Shown here: in pieces, positions 10,278 to 20,319 of the stretch
How positions within the stretch are numbered: position 1 is the stretch's first letter
Layout: every line of letters begins with the position of its first letter
From: Pyrenophora tritici-repentis
Taxonomy: Eukaryota; Ascomycota; Dothideomycetes; Pleosporales; Pleosporaceae
Direction of reading: 5' to 3'
DNA: 64,000 nt
Assembly (NCBI RefSeq): GCF_003171515.1
Contig: NC_089390.1
Span: forward strand, 9,428,274-9,492,273
Made by a program: the position numbers and the translations under genes
The notes under the pieces: model-generated
What the model saw: the letters and a program-made list of their open reading frames with translations, nothing else
Databases searched by the model: none
Told to the model about the DNA's origin: nothing

Positions 10278-13200
10278 CACACCTGAGATCAATCAAGCTA
10301 GCTTGATAGCTTGATTGGAAGATTGATGCCAAGCCAATTCAATCAATCCAGCCAAACCTCATACAAAAACGCAATCAATCCAGCTGAGCTTTTCCGTGAG
10401 CTTGATTCAGATTGATAGCTTGATTGCCTTAAGTATATAGTAGATTTCGGTGATGAGGCAGCCCATGAGGCAGCTTAGATAGCTGTAAAAGCTCTATACT
10501 GAGCTTTTTTTGGTGTTTTAGTTACGCCGTGTAACATTGAGTAATATCCGATAGCTCCGTGTAACTAGCAGCCAGCGCGTCGTCTCATATAGTATACTCC
10601 ATCTCCATCTCCATCACCCACAATACTATATACTTTTGGTGTTGCAGATCTATCGCCGTATACCTCACCTCATCGTCGCCCTCATGCCGCCCAAAAAACG
10701 CGTCTCTGATAGCGCTCCCTCGCCTAGAAAGCGCGCGCGCGGCACTGCGAGCCAGCCCGTCGCGATCGACTCGCAGTCATATCAATCTCAGCCATCTGCT
10801 CTATCTCCGCCGCCTCCATATACACATACTTTCGAGTCGCGATTGCGCGAGTCGCAGCCCGAAGACGCTATCGTCGCGCCCGCCGAGGGCAGTGAGCAAG
10901 CTACGCTCGCTCCGTCTTCTGAAGCCGCCGACGACGCTGTAGATGAGGCTTTTGACGCCCATCTCGAAGACAATTATGATGGCATAGATTGGGGTCGCCT
11001 TAAGCTGTATACGAAGCCTATCACGACGCACCAACACAAGCGGAGTTGGATCCATCGCCACGGCTATCGCGTCGCTCTTCTCAAAGATCCAACCCGCGTA
11101 TTCTTCATCTGCCACTGGTGTTTCAAGCACAAGCTCACGGATATTGGTATTGGGATATACAATACAAGCGCAGCAGTCTCGTCAGCCGCGCGCCACCTCA
11201 GCGAGCAGAAACCTGGCCATAGGCTAGTAGCACCAGGCAAGACTCCAGTTGCTAGTGTTTACAACGCGCTCACCACTGCGAGAGTCCCTATCTCACAGGC
11301 AGTAGCTAATCAGATTAACGGGTTTAGCAAGCAGCGCTTTAGGTTTGCCGCAGTAGACTGGCTCGTCGCGAACAACCACCCCATCTCTGAGTTCGAAACA
11401 CCAGCTTTTCGACGCCTAATTGCTATCGCCAACCCACTTGCAGAAGCAGCGCTCTGGAAGAACCACAAGAGCGTCTCCCAATACGTCATACGACTGTTTG
11501 ACTGGCTCAGGCCCCGCGTTGTCCACGAGCTGTCACAATCGCTTAGCAAGATCCATATAAGCTTTGACGGATGGACAACGAAAGGCGGCAAGCGCGGGTT
11601 TCTCGGTATCGTCGCCCACTACGTCAACTCAGATGGCAAGCTCCGAGACCTGCCTATCGCGCTGCCTCAGCTCACAGGCGCTCACTCCGGCGATCGATTA
11701 GCTGAGGTTGTATTATCAATCTTAGAGCAGTTTAGCATAAGCGAGCGCACACTCGGTTACTTCGTCCTCGACAATGCCTCTAATAACGACACCGCTGTCG
11801 CTGCGATTGCCCACGAGCTTAACTTCAATCCTATACACCGACGCCTCCGCTGTGGCCCTCATACGATCAATCTGATTGGGCAGAGACTGCTCTGGGGCAG
11901 AGATGCAGACTCATACAACAACGAGGGAGTTGACGAGCTCGCCGACGAGGCAGCGTTTATAAAGGAGTGGCGAAAGCACGGGCCTTTAGGCGTACTTCTC
12001 GATATTGTCAACTATATCCACACACCGCAGCAGTACAATCTTTTTGAGAAGGCGCAGCGTACAGCTTACCGTGAGCTACCTCACGACGCAGACGACAAGC
12101 TCACGATACTACAGCCAATCAAGCCAGTAGTCACACGCTGGAACTCATACTTCGACTGTTTTGAGCGAGCTATAAAGCTCGCGCCGGCCATCAACGCGTA
12201 CGCGAACACCCACATACAAAATACAGCAAAAGAGGATATCTACGCCGACTCACAGGGCAAAAATCGGCCTGCTGCTCCACAGTGGATGAGATCAGACGGC
12301 CTCACAGCTGCCGATTGGGCTGTTGTTACCGACTATATAGAGGTTCTTAGGCCACTTAAAGAGTGTACAAAGCGCTTTGAGGGACGTGGCGAGTATAGCT
12401 TTGGCGCGATCGCTGAGGTGATCCCAACGTTTGAGTTTCTACTCACTCAATTAGAAGCTCGCCTCCTCTACTACGATTGCGTAGTCCATGACGCTCACGA
12501 CGAGGCACCCGAAGATCACCTTCCTATTAATCTACGCGCAGCGCTACTTAAGGCGAACGAGTACTACGCTAAACTCGACGACTCGCCAGCTTACTACGCT
12601 GCTACAATACTCCATCCTCGCTACAAACACTACTGCGATCAAGCGTGGGCTGAGAAGCCTGACTGGCTGGCGCTTAATAATCTTAATTTCCAGGCACTGT
12701 GGGCGGATTACAAGTCGCTGCCGTTACCGAGGCCTTGCTACACACGCGCACCGAAGAAACCGAGCAATATTGACGACGCGATTGACGGCATTATTGATCC
12801 CACACGCGGCAATACTAAGGAGGATGAGTATGAGCAGTGGAAGCGCGAGCCAATCGTTGGCAAGGGCACCGATCCTATACAATACTGGTTCGGGCTGCGC
12901 GATCAATATCCCAACCTTAGTAAGATGGCGCTTACTATACTCTCTATACCCGCTTCAAGCTGTGAGTGTGAGCGCGTCTTCAGTGAGCTCGGAGATCTAC
13001 TAGAGCCTCGCCGACGCTGTATATCACCTGAGCTACTAGCAGCACTACACTCAGTACGACGATGGAGACGGGCAGGTTTTGGTGGCGGCGACAACGACGA
13101 TATGGGCCAATCAAAGCTTACCGACGAGCAGATGGACGTTTTGTACGAGCTTAGCAAGTGGGTGGGCGAAGACGACGATCTAGATACATGGGACGACGGC

Positions 13201-13381
13201 TGAGACTCAACACCAAAAAATATATACAACTTTCCTATTTGGGAATCAAGCACCCAAGCTACCAATCAAGCTAACAACTTTCCGCCAAGCCAATTCAATC
13301 AATCCAGCCAAATCTCATACAAACAGCCAATCAATCAAGCCGGGGGCTGTCAGCTTGCTTGATTGATTGATCTCAGGTGTG
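10278..13381 (+). mobile_element. hAT-2, complete DNA transposon
   Basis: This 3104-bp element has terminal repeats CACACCTGAGATCAATCAAG at the left and the matching inverse at the right. The exact duplication is CACATGCG (10270-10277 and 13382-13389). Subterminal regions (10290-10440 and 13240-13375) repeat the words CAATCAATCCAGCC, GCTTGATTGA and GCCAAGCCAATTC in both orientations. It encodes one uninterrupted transposase on the plus strand. All parts needed for mobility in this family are visible, so it may be autonomous. Confidence 0.96.
10684..13203 (+). CDS. hAT transposase of hAT-2
   Basis: This 839-residue transposase is encoded by a single exon. I chose the ATG at 10684 (MPPKKRVSD); the frame is open upstream to 10636 but only with a TTG, and homologues start the same way. 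A basic leader with KKR and RKRAR is followed by a BED-like zinc finger (FICHWCFKHK near residue 140), the RNase H core ISFDGWTTKGG near 294 and FVLDNASNN near 359, and the C-terminal dimerisation motif SSCECERVFSELGDLLEPRR near 757. The last 40 residues are acidic. Long stretches are near-identical to hAT-1, such as the block ending in DLPIALPQLTGAH. Confidence 0.95.
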   Translation: MPPKKRVSDSAPSPRKRARGTASQPVAIDSQSYQSQPSALSPPPPYTHTFESRLRESQPEDAIVAPAEGSEQATLAPSSEAADDAVDEAFDAHLEDNYDGIDWGRLKLYTKPITTHQHKRSWIHRHGYRVALLKDPTRVFFICHWCFKHKLTDIGIGIYNTSAAVSSAARHLSEQKPGHRLVAPGKTPVASVYNALTTARVPISQAVANQINGFSKQRFRFAAVDWLVANNHPISEFETPAFRRLIAIANPLAEAALWKNHKSVSQYVIRLFDWLRPRVVHELSQSLSKIHISFDGWTTKGGKRGFLGIVAHYVNSDGKLRDLPIALPQLTGAHSGDRLAEVVLSILEQFSISERTLGYFVLDNASNNDTAVAAIAHELNFNPIHRRLRCGPHTINLIGQRLLWGRDADSYNNEGVDELADEAAFIKEWRKHGPLGVLLDIVNYIHTPQQYNLFEKAQRTAYRELPHDADDKLTILQPIKPVVTRWNSYFDCFERAIKLAPAINAYANTHIQNTAKEDIYADSQGKNRPAAPQWMRSDGLTAADWAVVTDYIEVLRPLKECTKRFEGRGEYSFGAIAEVIPTFEFLLTQLEARLLYYDCVVHDAHDEAPEDHLPINLRAALLKANEYYAKLDDSPAYYAATILHPRYKHYCDQAWAEKPDWLALNNLNFQALWADYKSLPLPRPCYTRAPKKPSNIDDAIDGIIDPTRGNTKEDEYEQWKREPIVGKGTDPIQYWFGLRDQYPNLSKMALTILSIPASSCECERVFSELGDLLEPRRRCISPELLAALHSVRRWRRAGFGGGDNDDMGQSKLTDEQMDVLYELSKWVGEDDDLDTWDDG

Positions 13382-13389
13382 CACATGCG

Positions 13390-14365
13390 CAGCTAATTCA
13401 ATGATTGGGAGGTCTTGTACTCTTCAGGCACTTTGGCAATAGCTGCGCGCGTGGTAAGATTCATTGTGGGCGGTACCTGTTGCAAACCCCATGTAAACGC
13501 CCTGAGAATAAGGGTCTATTGAGCTTGTTCTTTACGTTAGTTCTGACAGGTTACGGTGAAAGAATTCTGCAATCACAACTAATAATTCTTATAGGCATCT
13601 AGATGATCGGACCAACTTTGAATAGCCAGTACAATCACAAAACCAAAGACATCAGCCCCCGTAAGCCGGAGTTGGGAACCCCCGGCGTGTACTGCAGTAC
13701 TAGTCTGGTTTCTGTTAGCGTTATGGTACGTGTTTCTCGGCATAGTGGCCCGTGCGTAGAAGGCTTTGAGTGATGGGTGGGGGAGAAAATCTGAGTGGGG
13801 GTCGAGTGCGTCGAGTGCGTAACTCCACAATTGTTGAACGAGACCCTCTGCACCTCTATGACCCCAAGCCGGTTTTTTACCGCTACGCAAACAGCTCTAT
13901 GCTGCTACGCTAATACTCATGAGAACCGAAGTATGTACCGCTTTATCTATGATTGATCTCAACTGTCATCTCATACTTCCAGACATACTACCTAGGTAGT
14001 CACACAGGGTGACGCGCGGCTCCTTGGCTAAGAGCGGACCTGACAGTAAATGAACACACAAACAAAGGATGAACTTTTGAGATAAACTACTGGAAGCATA
14101 CACAGATTCACGAAGGTCTCATATCGAATCTTCACGTGTAGATGATTACACGCAAATCTCTCAAGAACGACCTAGCTGGCAGGTCTCTACTACAAATATT
14201 ACTTGTTCTCCGTAAACACCACTATGATGGGCTGGCTCCAGTATCTAGTACCTGAGATTCTCTTGCCTACCTTTACGTGTCCTCATCGAGTCCTTGGATC
14301 TGTCGCTTTAGCATCATCGATTCCACTAACGCCGCGGCTTTGGCCTGCAAGTATTCGTCGAGTGA
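13390..14365. other. Intergenic stretch upstream of the interrupted kinase gene
   Basis: No open frame here looks real. The stretch probably includes the promoter and 5' end of the kinase pseudogene that starts before 14366; its first exon could not be fixed. I see no repeats or transposon ends beyond the hAT-2 duplication at its left edge. Confidence 0.4.
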
Positions 14366-14496
14366 CCGGATTCCTTCACTATTACCTTCAAATATTCTCA
14401 CAGTACTATTACAAATGGCGTGGCATTCCATACAATGCCATACAATAATCAGATCGCCGCCCTTCCATTCGGATTGGTTTTGAAGTGGTCGGACGG

Positions 14497-17400
14497 CAGA
14501 CTTTCCAACAAGCAAGTAAAGCAAGTCACCGCTCTAAACTTGACTTGCTTGGTTCAAACATAGGCTTTACTTGACTTGCTTGGGGTGATTTTTTTACTTG
14601 CTTGACTTGCTTGTATTACTTGCAAGTACTTGGATTACTTGACTACTACAAAGAGATTAAGCTACATACAAATTACCAAAACTCAGTGTTCCACTCTAGT
14701 ATGTTGTAATCTCCTACAAGCTGCTCATCTGAAAGCTTAGCCTCGCTACAGTTGTACGGTTTATAACCAGCTCGCACCCATGACCTTACTAATTGAAGAG
14801 CTGCGAGTAGCTCACTGCCCAGAGCACGTCGTTTAGGTTCAAGAAGGTCGCCAAGCTCACTGAAGAGGCGCTCACAGTCGCTGCTTGATGCTGGGATAGT
14901 CATGATATCGATTGCAAACTGCGCTAAATGCGGGTATTTCGGCAGTAGTTGTATTCAGTATTGGACAGGATTTCCATCTGCGTTGTACTGCTCCTGCGTC
15001 CACTGCGGCTCTTGTGTTTTCCAGCGCTCAAACTCGTCAAGTGGAGCCTCTCGGTCATTGTTGCGGCTAAGTATAGCAATAATTGCCTCGTCTATGTTGT
15101 TGCTACTCGGCGCAGTTGTATACCGCTGGCGTGCTCGTTGAGGTTTGTATGCCGCCCAAAGCTGTTGGAACGACGCGTTGGCACTAGTAAGCCAATCAGC
15201 TTTGTCTGCCCACGCCACATCGCAGTAGTTCTTGTAGTACGGGTGTAGGCAAACAGCGGCGTAGTAAGCGGGCGAGTCGTCGAGCTTGTTGTAGTAGTCG
15301 TTGGCTTTGCTCCACGCGGCGCGGAGGTTGACGTTGAGGTGATCCTCTGGAGCCTCGGCATGAGCGTTGAAGTCGACGTGCTCGAACGGGCGCGCCCGGG
15401 CCTCAAGCTTGCTGAGTACGTACTCAAAAACGGGTATAACCTCATAGATTGCGCCGTATTTGCCATCCTTAGAGCGTCCCTCGAGGCGTTTTGTGGCGTA
15501 CTTGAGCGGCTCTAAGCAGTCCTGGTACTCTGCAATCACCGCCCAGTCAGCAGCTCGGAGCCCAGTTGATCTCATCCAGTTTGGGGCGTCGGGCCGCTTA
15601 TTATTCCGCTGCGCAGCGTGCGCATCTTCAAGGATAACCCTATTGATATGATGCTCAGCGTACAAGTTATACGCGGCTTGAAGCTTGGTAGCGCGCTCAA
15701 AAGCAGCATAGTATGAGTTCCAGCGAGTGACGACAGGCTTGACTGGCTCGAGTACTTTGAGACGCCCTTCAGCAGGCAGGTTGTTGTTGGCAAGGCGCTG
15801 GTAGCCACGAAAAAGCTCGTACTGTTGCGGCGTTTTGATATAGTTGATGACGTCAACTAGCACTCCAATAGGGCCATCTTTCCGCCACTCTCGCATATAC
15901 TGCTCCTCGGTATTGTACTGCTCTTGAGTGTTGCCGTAGGCGTCTTTGTTGGTGCCAAATATAATAGCCTGGCCGATGAGGTTAAGCGTGTGACAACTGC
16001 AGCGGAGGCGCCGGTGAGCGGACTCAAATTCGTACTCGCGCGCGAGCGCGGCGATCGCAGTGTCGTTGTTGGTAGCGTTGTCGAGTACAAAATAGCCTAA
16101 TCGGTCGCTTGTTATTCCGTATGCTGAGAGCGTCGTCGAGATAGCTTTGGCAATAGCCTCACCGGTGTGGGCGCCAGCGAGCTCAGGCAGATCGATTGGT
16201 AAGTCTCGTATTATTCCAGCTGCGTCGGCAAAGTGAGCGACTACTCCAAAGAAGCCACGTTTACCACCCTTTGTTGTCCAGCCATCAAAGCTTACGTGTA
16301 TTTTGCTTACTGAGCCTGACAGGGTGTCGATAACTTGCGGTCGTATAGACCGGAACAACCTCATCACAAAGGTAGAAACGCTGGTATTACTTACCCACAA
16401 CGCTGCCTCTGCCTCTGGGTTGGCAAATCTCATCATCTCTCTAAAATCAGGCGTCGTAAGTTCGCTGAGCGGGTGGTTTCGGTTAACAAGCCACATGACA
16501 GTGGCTGTTCGAAAGCCCTCTACGTCGAAGTTTCCAAACGCGTTAGCAGTGTTTTGTTGTACGTCTAAACCAGCGTCAAAAGCTTGCCGCAACGACAGCT
16601 GGCCTCGAGCTCTCTGCGCTAACTTTGGGCCATCTTTCGTAAGGTTGTGGCCAGGCTTTGGTTGGCTGAGATGGGTGGCTGCTGAGGTTGTAGCCTGAGT
16701 AATGTTAAACAAACCACCACGGCCAGCGTCGATAGTTTTGTGTACATGGCAGTACTTGCACACAAACCAGATTCGAGATGTAGCATGGCGCTCAACAACG
16801 CGGTAGCCATACTGAAAGATCCAACTTTTTGGGCGCTTAGAACGCGCCAATGGCTTGATAAAATCAGGTAAACGTGCCCAGTCAATGCCGTCAAAGTTCT
16901 CAACTAGTGCGCTGTTTGTCTCATCCTGACCACCCTCTCCAGCCTCAGTTGTAGCCACCGTGCCAGCTCGGCTGCCCTCGGTGGGCGCGACAATCTCAGC
17001 CTCCGCCTGCGACTCTAAGAACTGCAACTCGAAGGTAGGTATTGGCGGCGAGGCGTTAGCCTGGCTTGCGGCAGCTAGGGTTTTGCGAGGTGATCGACGC
17101 TGAGGTCTAGGCTTAGATGCAGGCTTAGATGCAGGCTCAGGTGAAGCCTCAGGAGTTGAGGCGACGTTGTTGGTGGCAGCGGCTACTTTCGTACGTTTGC
17201 TCCGAGCAGAAGTTTGTGGTAGGCGACGTTTGGCCATATTGGGGGTATCAGGGCAGTATAAATCACTGGAAAACGCGTTGCTATAGGGGATACTGCATTG
17301 CGATAGGCTTCTAGACAGGCGTACGTCGAGATTGGAGCAATGCGCTAGACTAAGGCTAACGTTATTTGATAGCCGCTTAGCCTGTTTGGGACTCAACCGA

Positions 17401-17628
17401 GGCAACTGCAACACTTCAAAACCATCGCGACATCTACCGTACAGCAGTTTTAGCACCCTCATCACAGTAACGCTAAAACAACCAAGTAAACCAAGTAAGC
17501 CAAGCAAGCAAAGTATCTTGACTTGACTTGCTTGCTTAGCTGCCCAGCTCTTACTTGACTTGCTTGCTTGGTTTAAACCAAGCAAGTCAAGCAAGTAATC
17601 CAAGTCAACTTGCTTTTTGGAAAGTCTG
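14497..17628 (-). mobile_element. hAT-3, DNA transposon inserted in a kinase gene
   Basis: This 3132-bp element has ends CAGACTTTCCAACAAGCAAG and, inward from the right, CAGACTTTCCAAAAAGCAAG. It is flanked by the exact duplication TCGGACGG (14489-14496 and 17629-17636). Subterminal zones of about 140 bp repeat TTGACTTGCTTG and CAAGCAAGTAA in both orientations. The transposase gene on the minus strand has one nonsense codon. The matching ends and duplication indicate a single, fairly recent insertion. Confidence 0.96.
14673..17237 (-). pseudogene. hAT transposase of hAT-3 with one in-frame TGA
   Basis: The frame from the ATG at 17237 (MAKRRLPQTSARSK) to the stop at 14673 is 854 codons, the length of its two relatives. 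It shows the BED-like finger FVCKYCHVHK near residue 160, VSFDGWTTKGG near 319, FVLDNATNN near 384, and the dimerisation motif SSDCERLFSELGDLLEPKRR near 788. One codon is TGA (14955-14957), where the related proteins have the Trp of a conserved QYW or KYW: a TGG-to-TGA change. Termination there removes the dimerisation domain, so the product should be inactive unless the stop is read through. The apparently longer upstream frame runs through the TIR into the kinase gene and is not part of it. Confidence 0.9.
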
Positions 17629-18338
17629 TCGGACGGCACGCGGCTTGAAGAAGTGGCGGCAACCTTGATGGCACGGTCTGCGGGCTTTCCAGTACCAAAG
17701 GTCATCTCATACGGCGATCATCCTAAATCGCCTCGTGCACCGATGTCAATACTCATGACCCGCATACCGGGAAAGGACATGGGTGACCGTGAGTTGTATG
17801 AGAGCATGACCGATGACGAACGTGAAAGCATATTCGCAGAACTCCAATGCATCCTACAAGTCATGCGGAAATGGACATACCCAGGGGGCAAAAACCAGAT
17901 CTGTTCTGTGTTGGGTACTGCAATCAGGAGTGTACGCATCCCCAATCATGCAGACGGACCGTGTCAATCTGAATCTGAATTCGACGAACACCTGTTCAGT
18001 TGCATCTCCGGCCACAGTTTCAACTCCTGGGAGAAGTTCGAAGAGACGGTGGAGATCGCCGAAAGACTGCGAAAAATGCGCCACCCCATTGTTTTTACTC
18101 ATGGCGATTTCAAACATCACAATGTTATGATTATGAATGGCCATATCACGGCTTTCTTGGACTGGGAATCTGCGGGCTGGTATCCAGACTATTGGGAGTT
18201 TACTACACTGTTGAGATTTGGCCGGAAAGACCATTGGTGGAATAGTGGGTGTGGAGACTGGGCGGTGAAAGATACGCAGCGGAATTGGAAAGTGAGAAAG
18301 CGCTTATTCCCCTTTCGGTCGATGCCTGGGCATGGTAG

Positions 18339-18978
18339 ACACTTTGTATTGCTTTGTAGCCCCTCAGAGGTTGATACGAGAGAGCCAAGTCGAAAAAGCT
18401 CGGTAAACCTTTAATCAAATTGGGCAATGAGCGGATTTTCAGTTTGACGCAAACGAATCCGTAATAGAAAGCTCTGTCACAGAATCCACCAAGTAACGTA
18501 TACCAACTGTTGGATAACAAAAAGGCCGACCTTCTTGCTACAATAGCATGAAGGTATATATAGTTGATGGTCTGACACCAACTCCACCATACAGTCCATC
18601 CCACCCAGCCTGGCTGTATCTTCAGGCCGAAAACAATACGAACGTCTTATCTACAGTCACTAACTTGTCCGCAGAAAATACTACTCCCAATGTTCTGCTG
18701 TATCTGGTTTTCTCTAGTCCTCTATAGTTCCCGTAACACCATTCTTGTCAACCTTCCGTTTTCCGGCTATGACCATCTCGATCCATTTACAGAGTATCTG
18801 TCGGACCATAAGTATCGACAATATCTCAGCTACGCGATCAGGCGCACTGATCGCAGCGTCCGAGCAGCGCTCAGACCAGAACCCATGGGCCCTCCCTTCT
18901 GTAGTTCTCCTCCTTTGTACATTAATTAATCAGAACAATCACCACACAGAATGTATTCCTAGTTATCGTTATTTCCCT
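18339..18978. other. Intergenic stretch
   Basis: This lies between the 3' ends of the kinase pseudogene (plus) and the next pseudogene (minus). I see no credible coding frame, transposon end or RNA gene. Confidence 0.4.
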
Positions 18979-20319
18979 TTACGCACTTAGTGCAAAGCCA
19001 ACCAACAGTACCCAATAAATTTGTACATCATGCGCCGCAATAGATTTATTGAATCCCTGTTGGTAGAGCGCCGTACTCTTTGGTCTCAGGTTTCCTTTGA
19101 CCACTAATCCTCTCCTTCGCACGTCTTCACCTATCAGTGCACCGTCACTGGTCTGAGCAAATCCGTTAGAGCCAATGGTAAATGGGAGGATAAGCTTACT
19201 GCCATCTTCAAACGGATAAATAGTGTCATTGCATTCTGTAAGGTAGAGGCCAGCAGGGTACGATAAAATGCGATCGAAGTCGCGGGTGAACGTCGAGAGG
19301 CGTGTCTCTTCGCCCCGCTTCCCAAGACCAGTCTCTTGGTGCGCGACGTGTGTGCTTGAGAGGAGGACTAGGTAGATCTCGTTGGATCCCACTTGCCCTA
19401 ATGCTGGGACGAAAGGTTGATATCGGGCAAAGCTCAATCCCGGTGTGATGTAAATAAACGTAAGTCTTGAGCACTGGGTGAGGAACCGATGTACAAAGCT
19501 GTTAGGATGCAAGCGCCCCGGGTTTCCACTTGTTACTAAGTCGATCAAAAGATGTTCGGCGTTCTGTGTTTGAAATGGCATTCTGGATCGGATCGCGTCT
19601 ACTAGAGTATTGAAAGCGTAGAGAGCACGATTGAGGTCGTGGCTAGTGTAAGAGAGCACTTTCCACTGCCCCAAATCAAGATTGATCATGGCTTTTCCCT
19701 CTGCTATCATCTCCAGAAGTCTGTCGAGAATTGTCTCAAGACGTAGCCACGTCTGCCGGCCGTTCATGGTGATGTCTGCGTCATTATAGGACATGTGATG
19801 CATGGCTAGCGCGTTATCTTAATCGAAAACCAGCCCAAGTGGCTCATCGGCGCCTAGGTCTGGGCTTGCCGCGTAGAGAGTGATATATTGTCGTTTATTT
19901 GATTTGGTCTCACCCTCAGCCACATTGTCATTCAGCCAAAGTTCTTCGAGGGAGCACAAGCGGGTCAAATGAAAATGGAAGTTGTGAGTCCTGACAGGCC
20001 CCATCGCGAATCCGTGCCAAGCCGCTTTTAGGGAAGAGACAACGGAGACATCGAGGCGATTGTAAAGATGCGTGAGAGCTGCATCGCCGCCGTAGCATCT
20101 CCACTATGGCCGTGTATCGAGTGTTTCCAATGCGAGACCTCGCTGGGTCCAACCTTGTTTAACAATGTGGTTATGAAGCTCTGCGCAACGCTCCCAATCG
20201 AAACTGCCCAATATTCTCAATGGATGCGCCGGGTTAATTCTCCACCATTGGTCTATGGGTTCCATAATGGTGTCCCTGAGAATATGATGGAGCAAATCTT
20301 GTCGCGGTCGTACTTCCAT
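18979..20319 (-). pseudogene. Hypothetical protein gene with two in-frame nonsense codons
   Basis: One frame runs from the ATG at 20319 (MEVRPRQDLLHHILRD) to a stop at 18979, 446 codons, broken only by TAG near 20104 (after LETLDTRP) and TAA at 19819-19821 (after LGLVFD). Protein-like sequence continues across both stops without a frame change, for example GGDAALTHLYNRLDVSVV after the first. Both fit CAG-to-TAG and CAA-to-TAA changes. I do not recognise the family; there is no signal peptide, membrane segment or known motif. Introns covering the stops are less likely because the reading continues through them. A recently inactivated gene is the simplest reading. Confidence 0.65.

Larger units (their letters stand above)
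14366..18338 (+). pseudogene. Aminoglycoside-phosphotransferase-like kinase gene, split by hAT-3 and frameshifted
   Basis: The fungal APH/choline-kinase-like fold is clear. The left piece (about 14366-14496) ends in the N-lobe strand AALPFGLVLKWSDG. The right piece (17637-18338) continues in the same frame with TRLEEVAATLMAR, then the catalytic loop FTHGDFKHHNVMI and the metal-binding FLDWESAGWYPDYWEF. The coding frame rejoins exactly if hAT-3 and one copy of its duplication TCGGACGG are ignored. Near 18245-18249 the frame shifts: after HWWNS the coding sense continues in another frame as RLGGERYAAELESEKALIPL to a TAG at 18336-18338, the usual C-terminus. The start was not found; a TGA lies in frame at 14363. 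Substrate is unknown for this family. The gene is broken twice. Confidence 0.85.

Noticed and set aside
12488..13003. 171-codon plus-strand frame inside hAT-2
   Set aside because: It overlaps the transposase in another frame and consists of biased residues; a shadow.
14955..17705. A 916-codon minus-strand frame starting outside hAT-3
   Set aside because: Its first part reads through kinase-gene sequence and the terminal repeat. The transposase starts at 17237, and the frame stops early because of the TGA at 14955.
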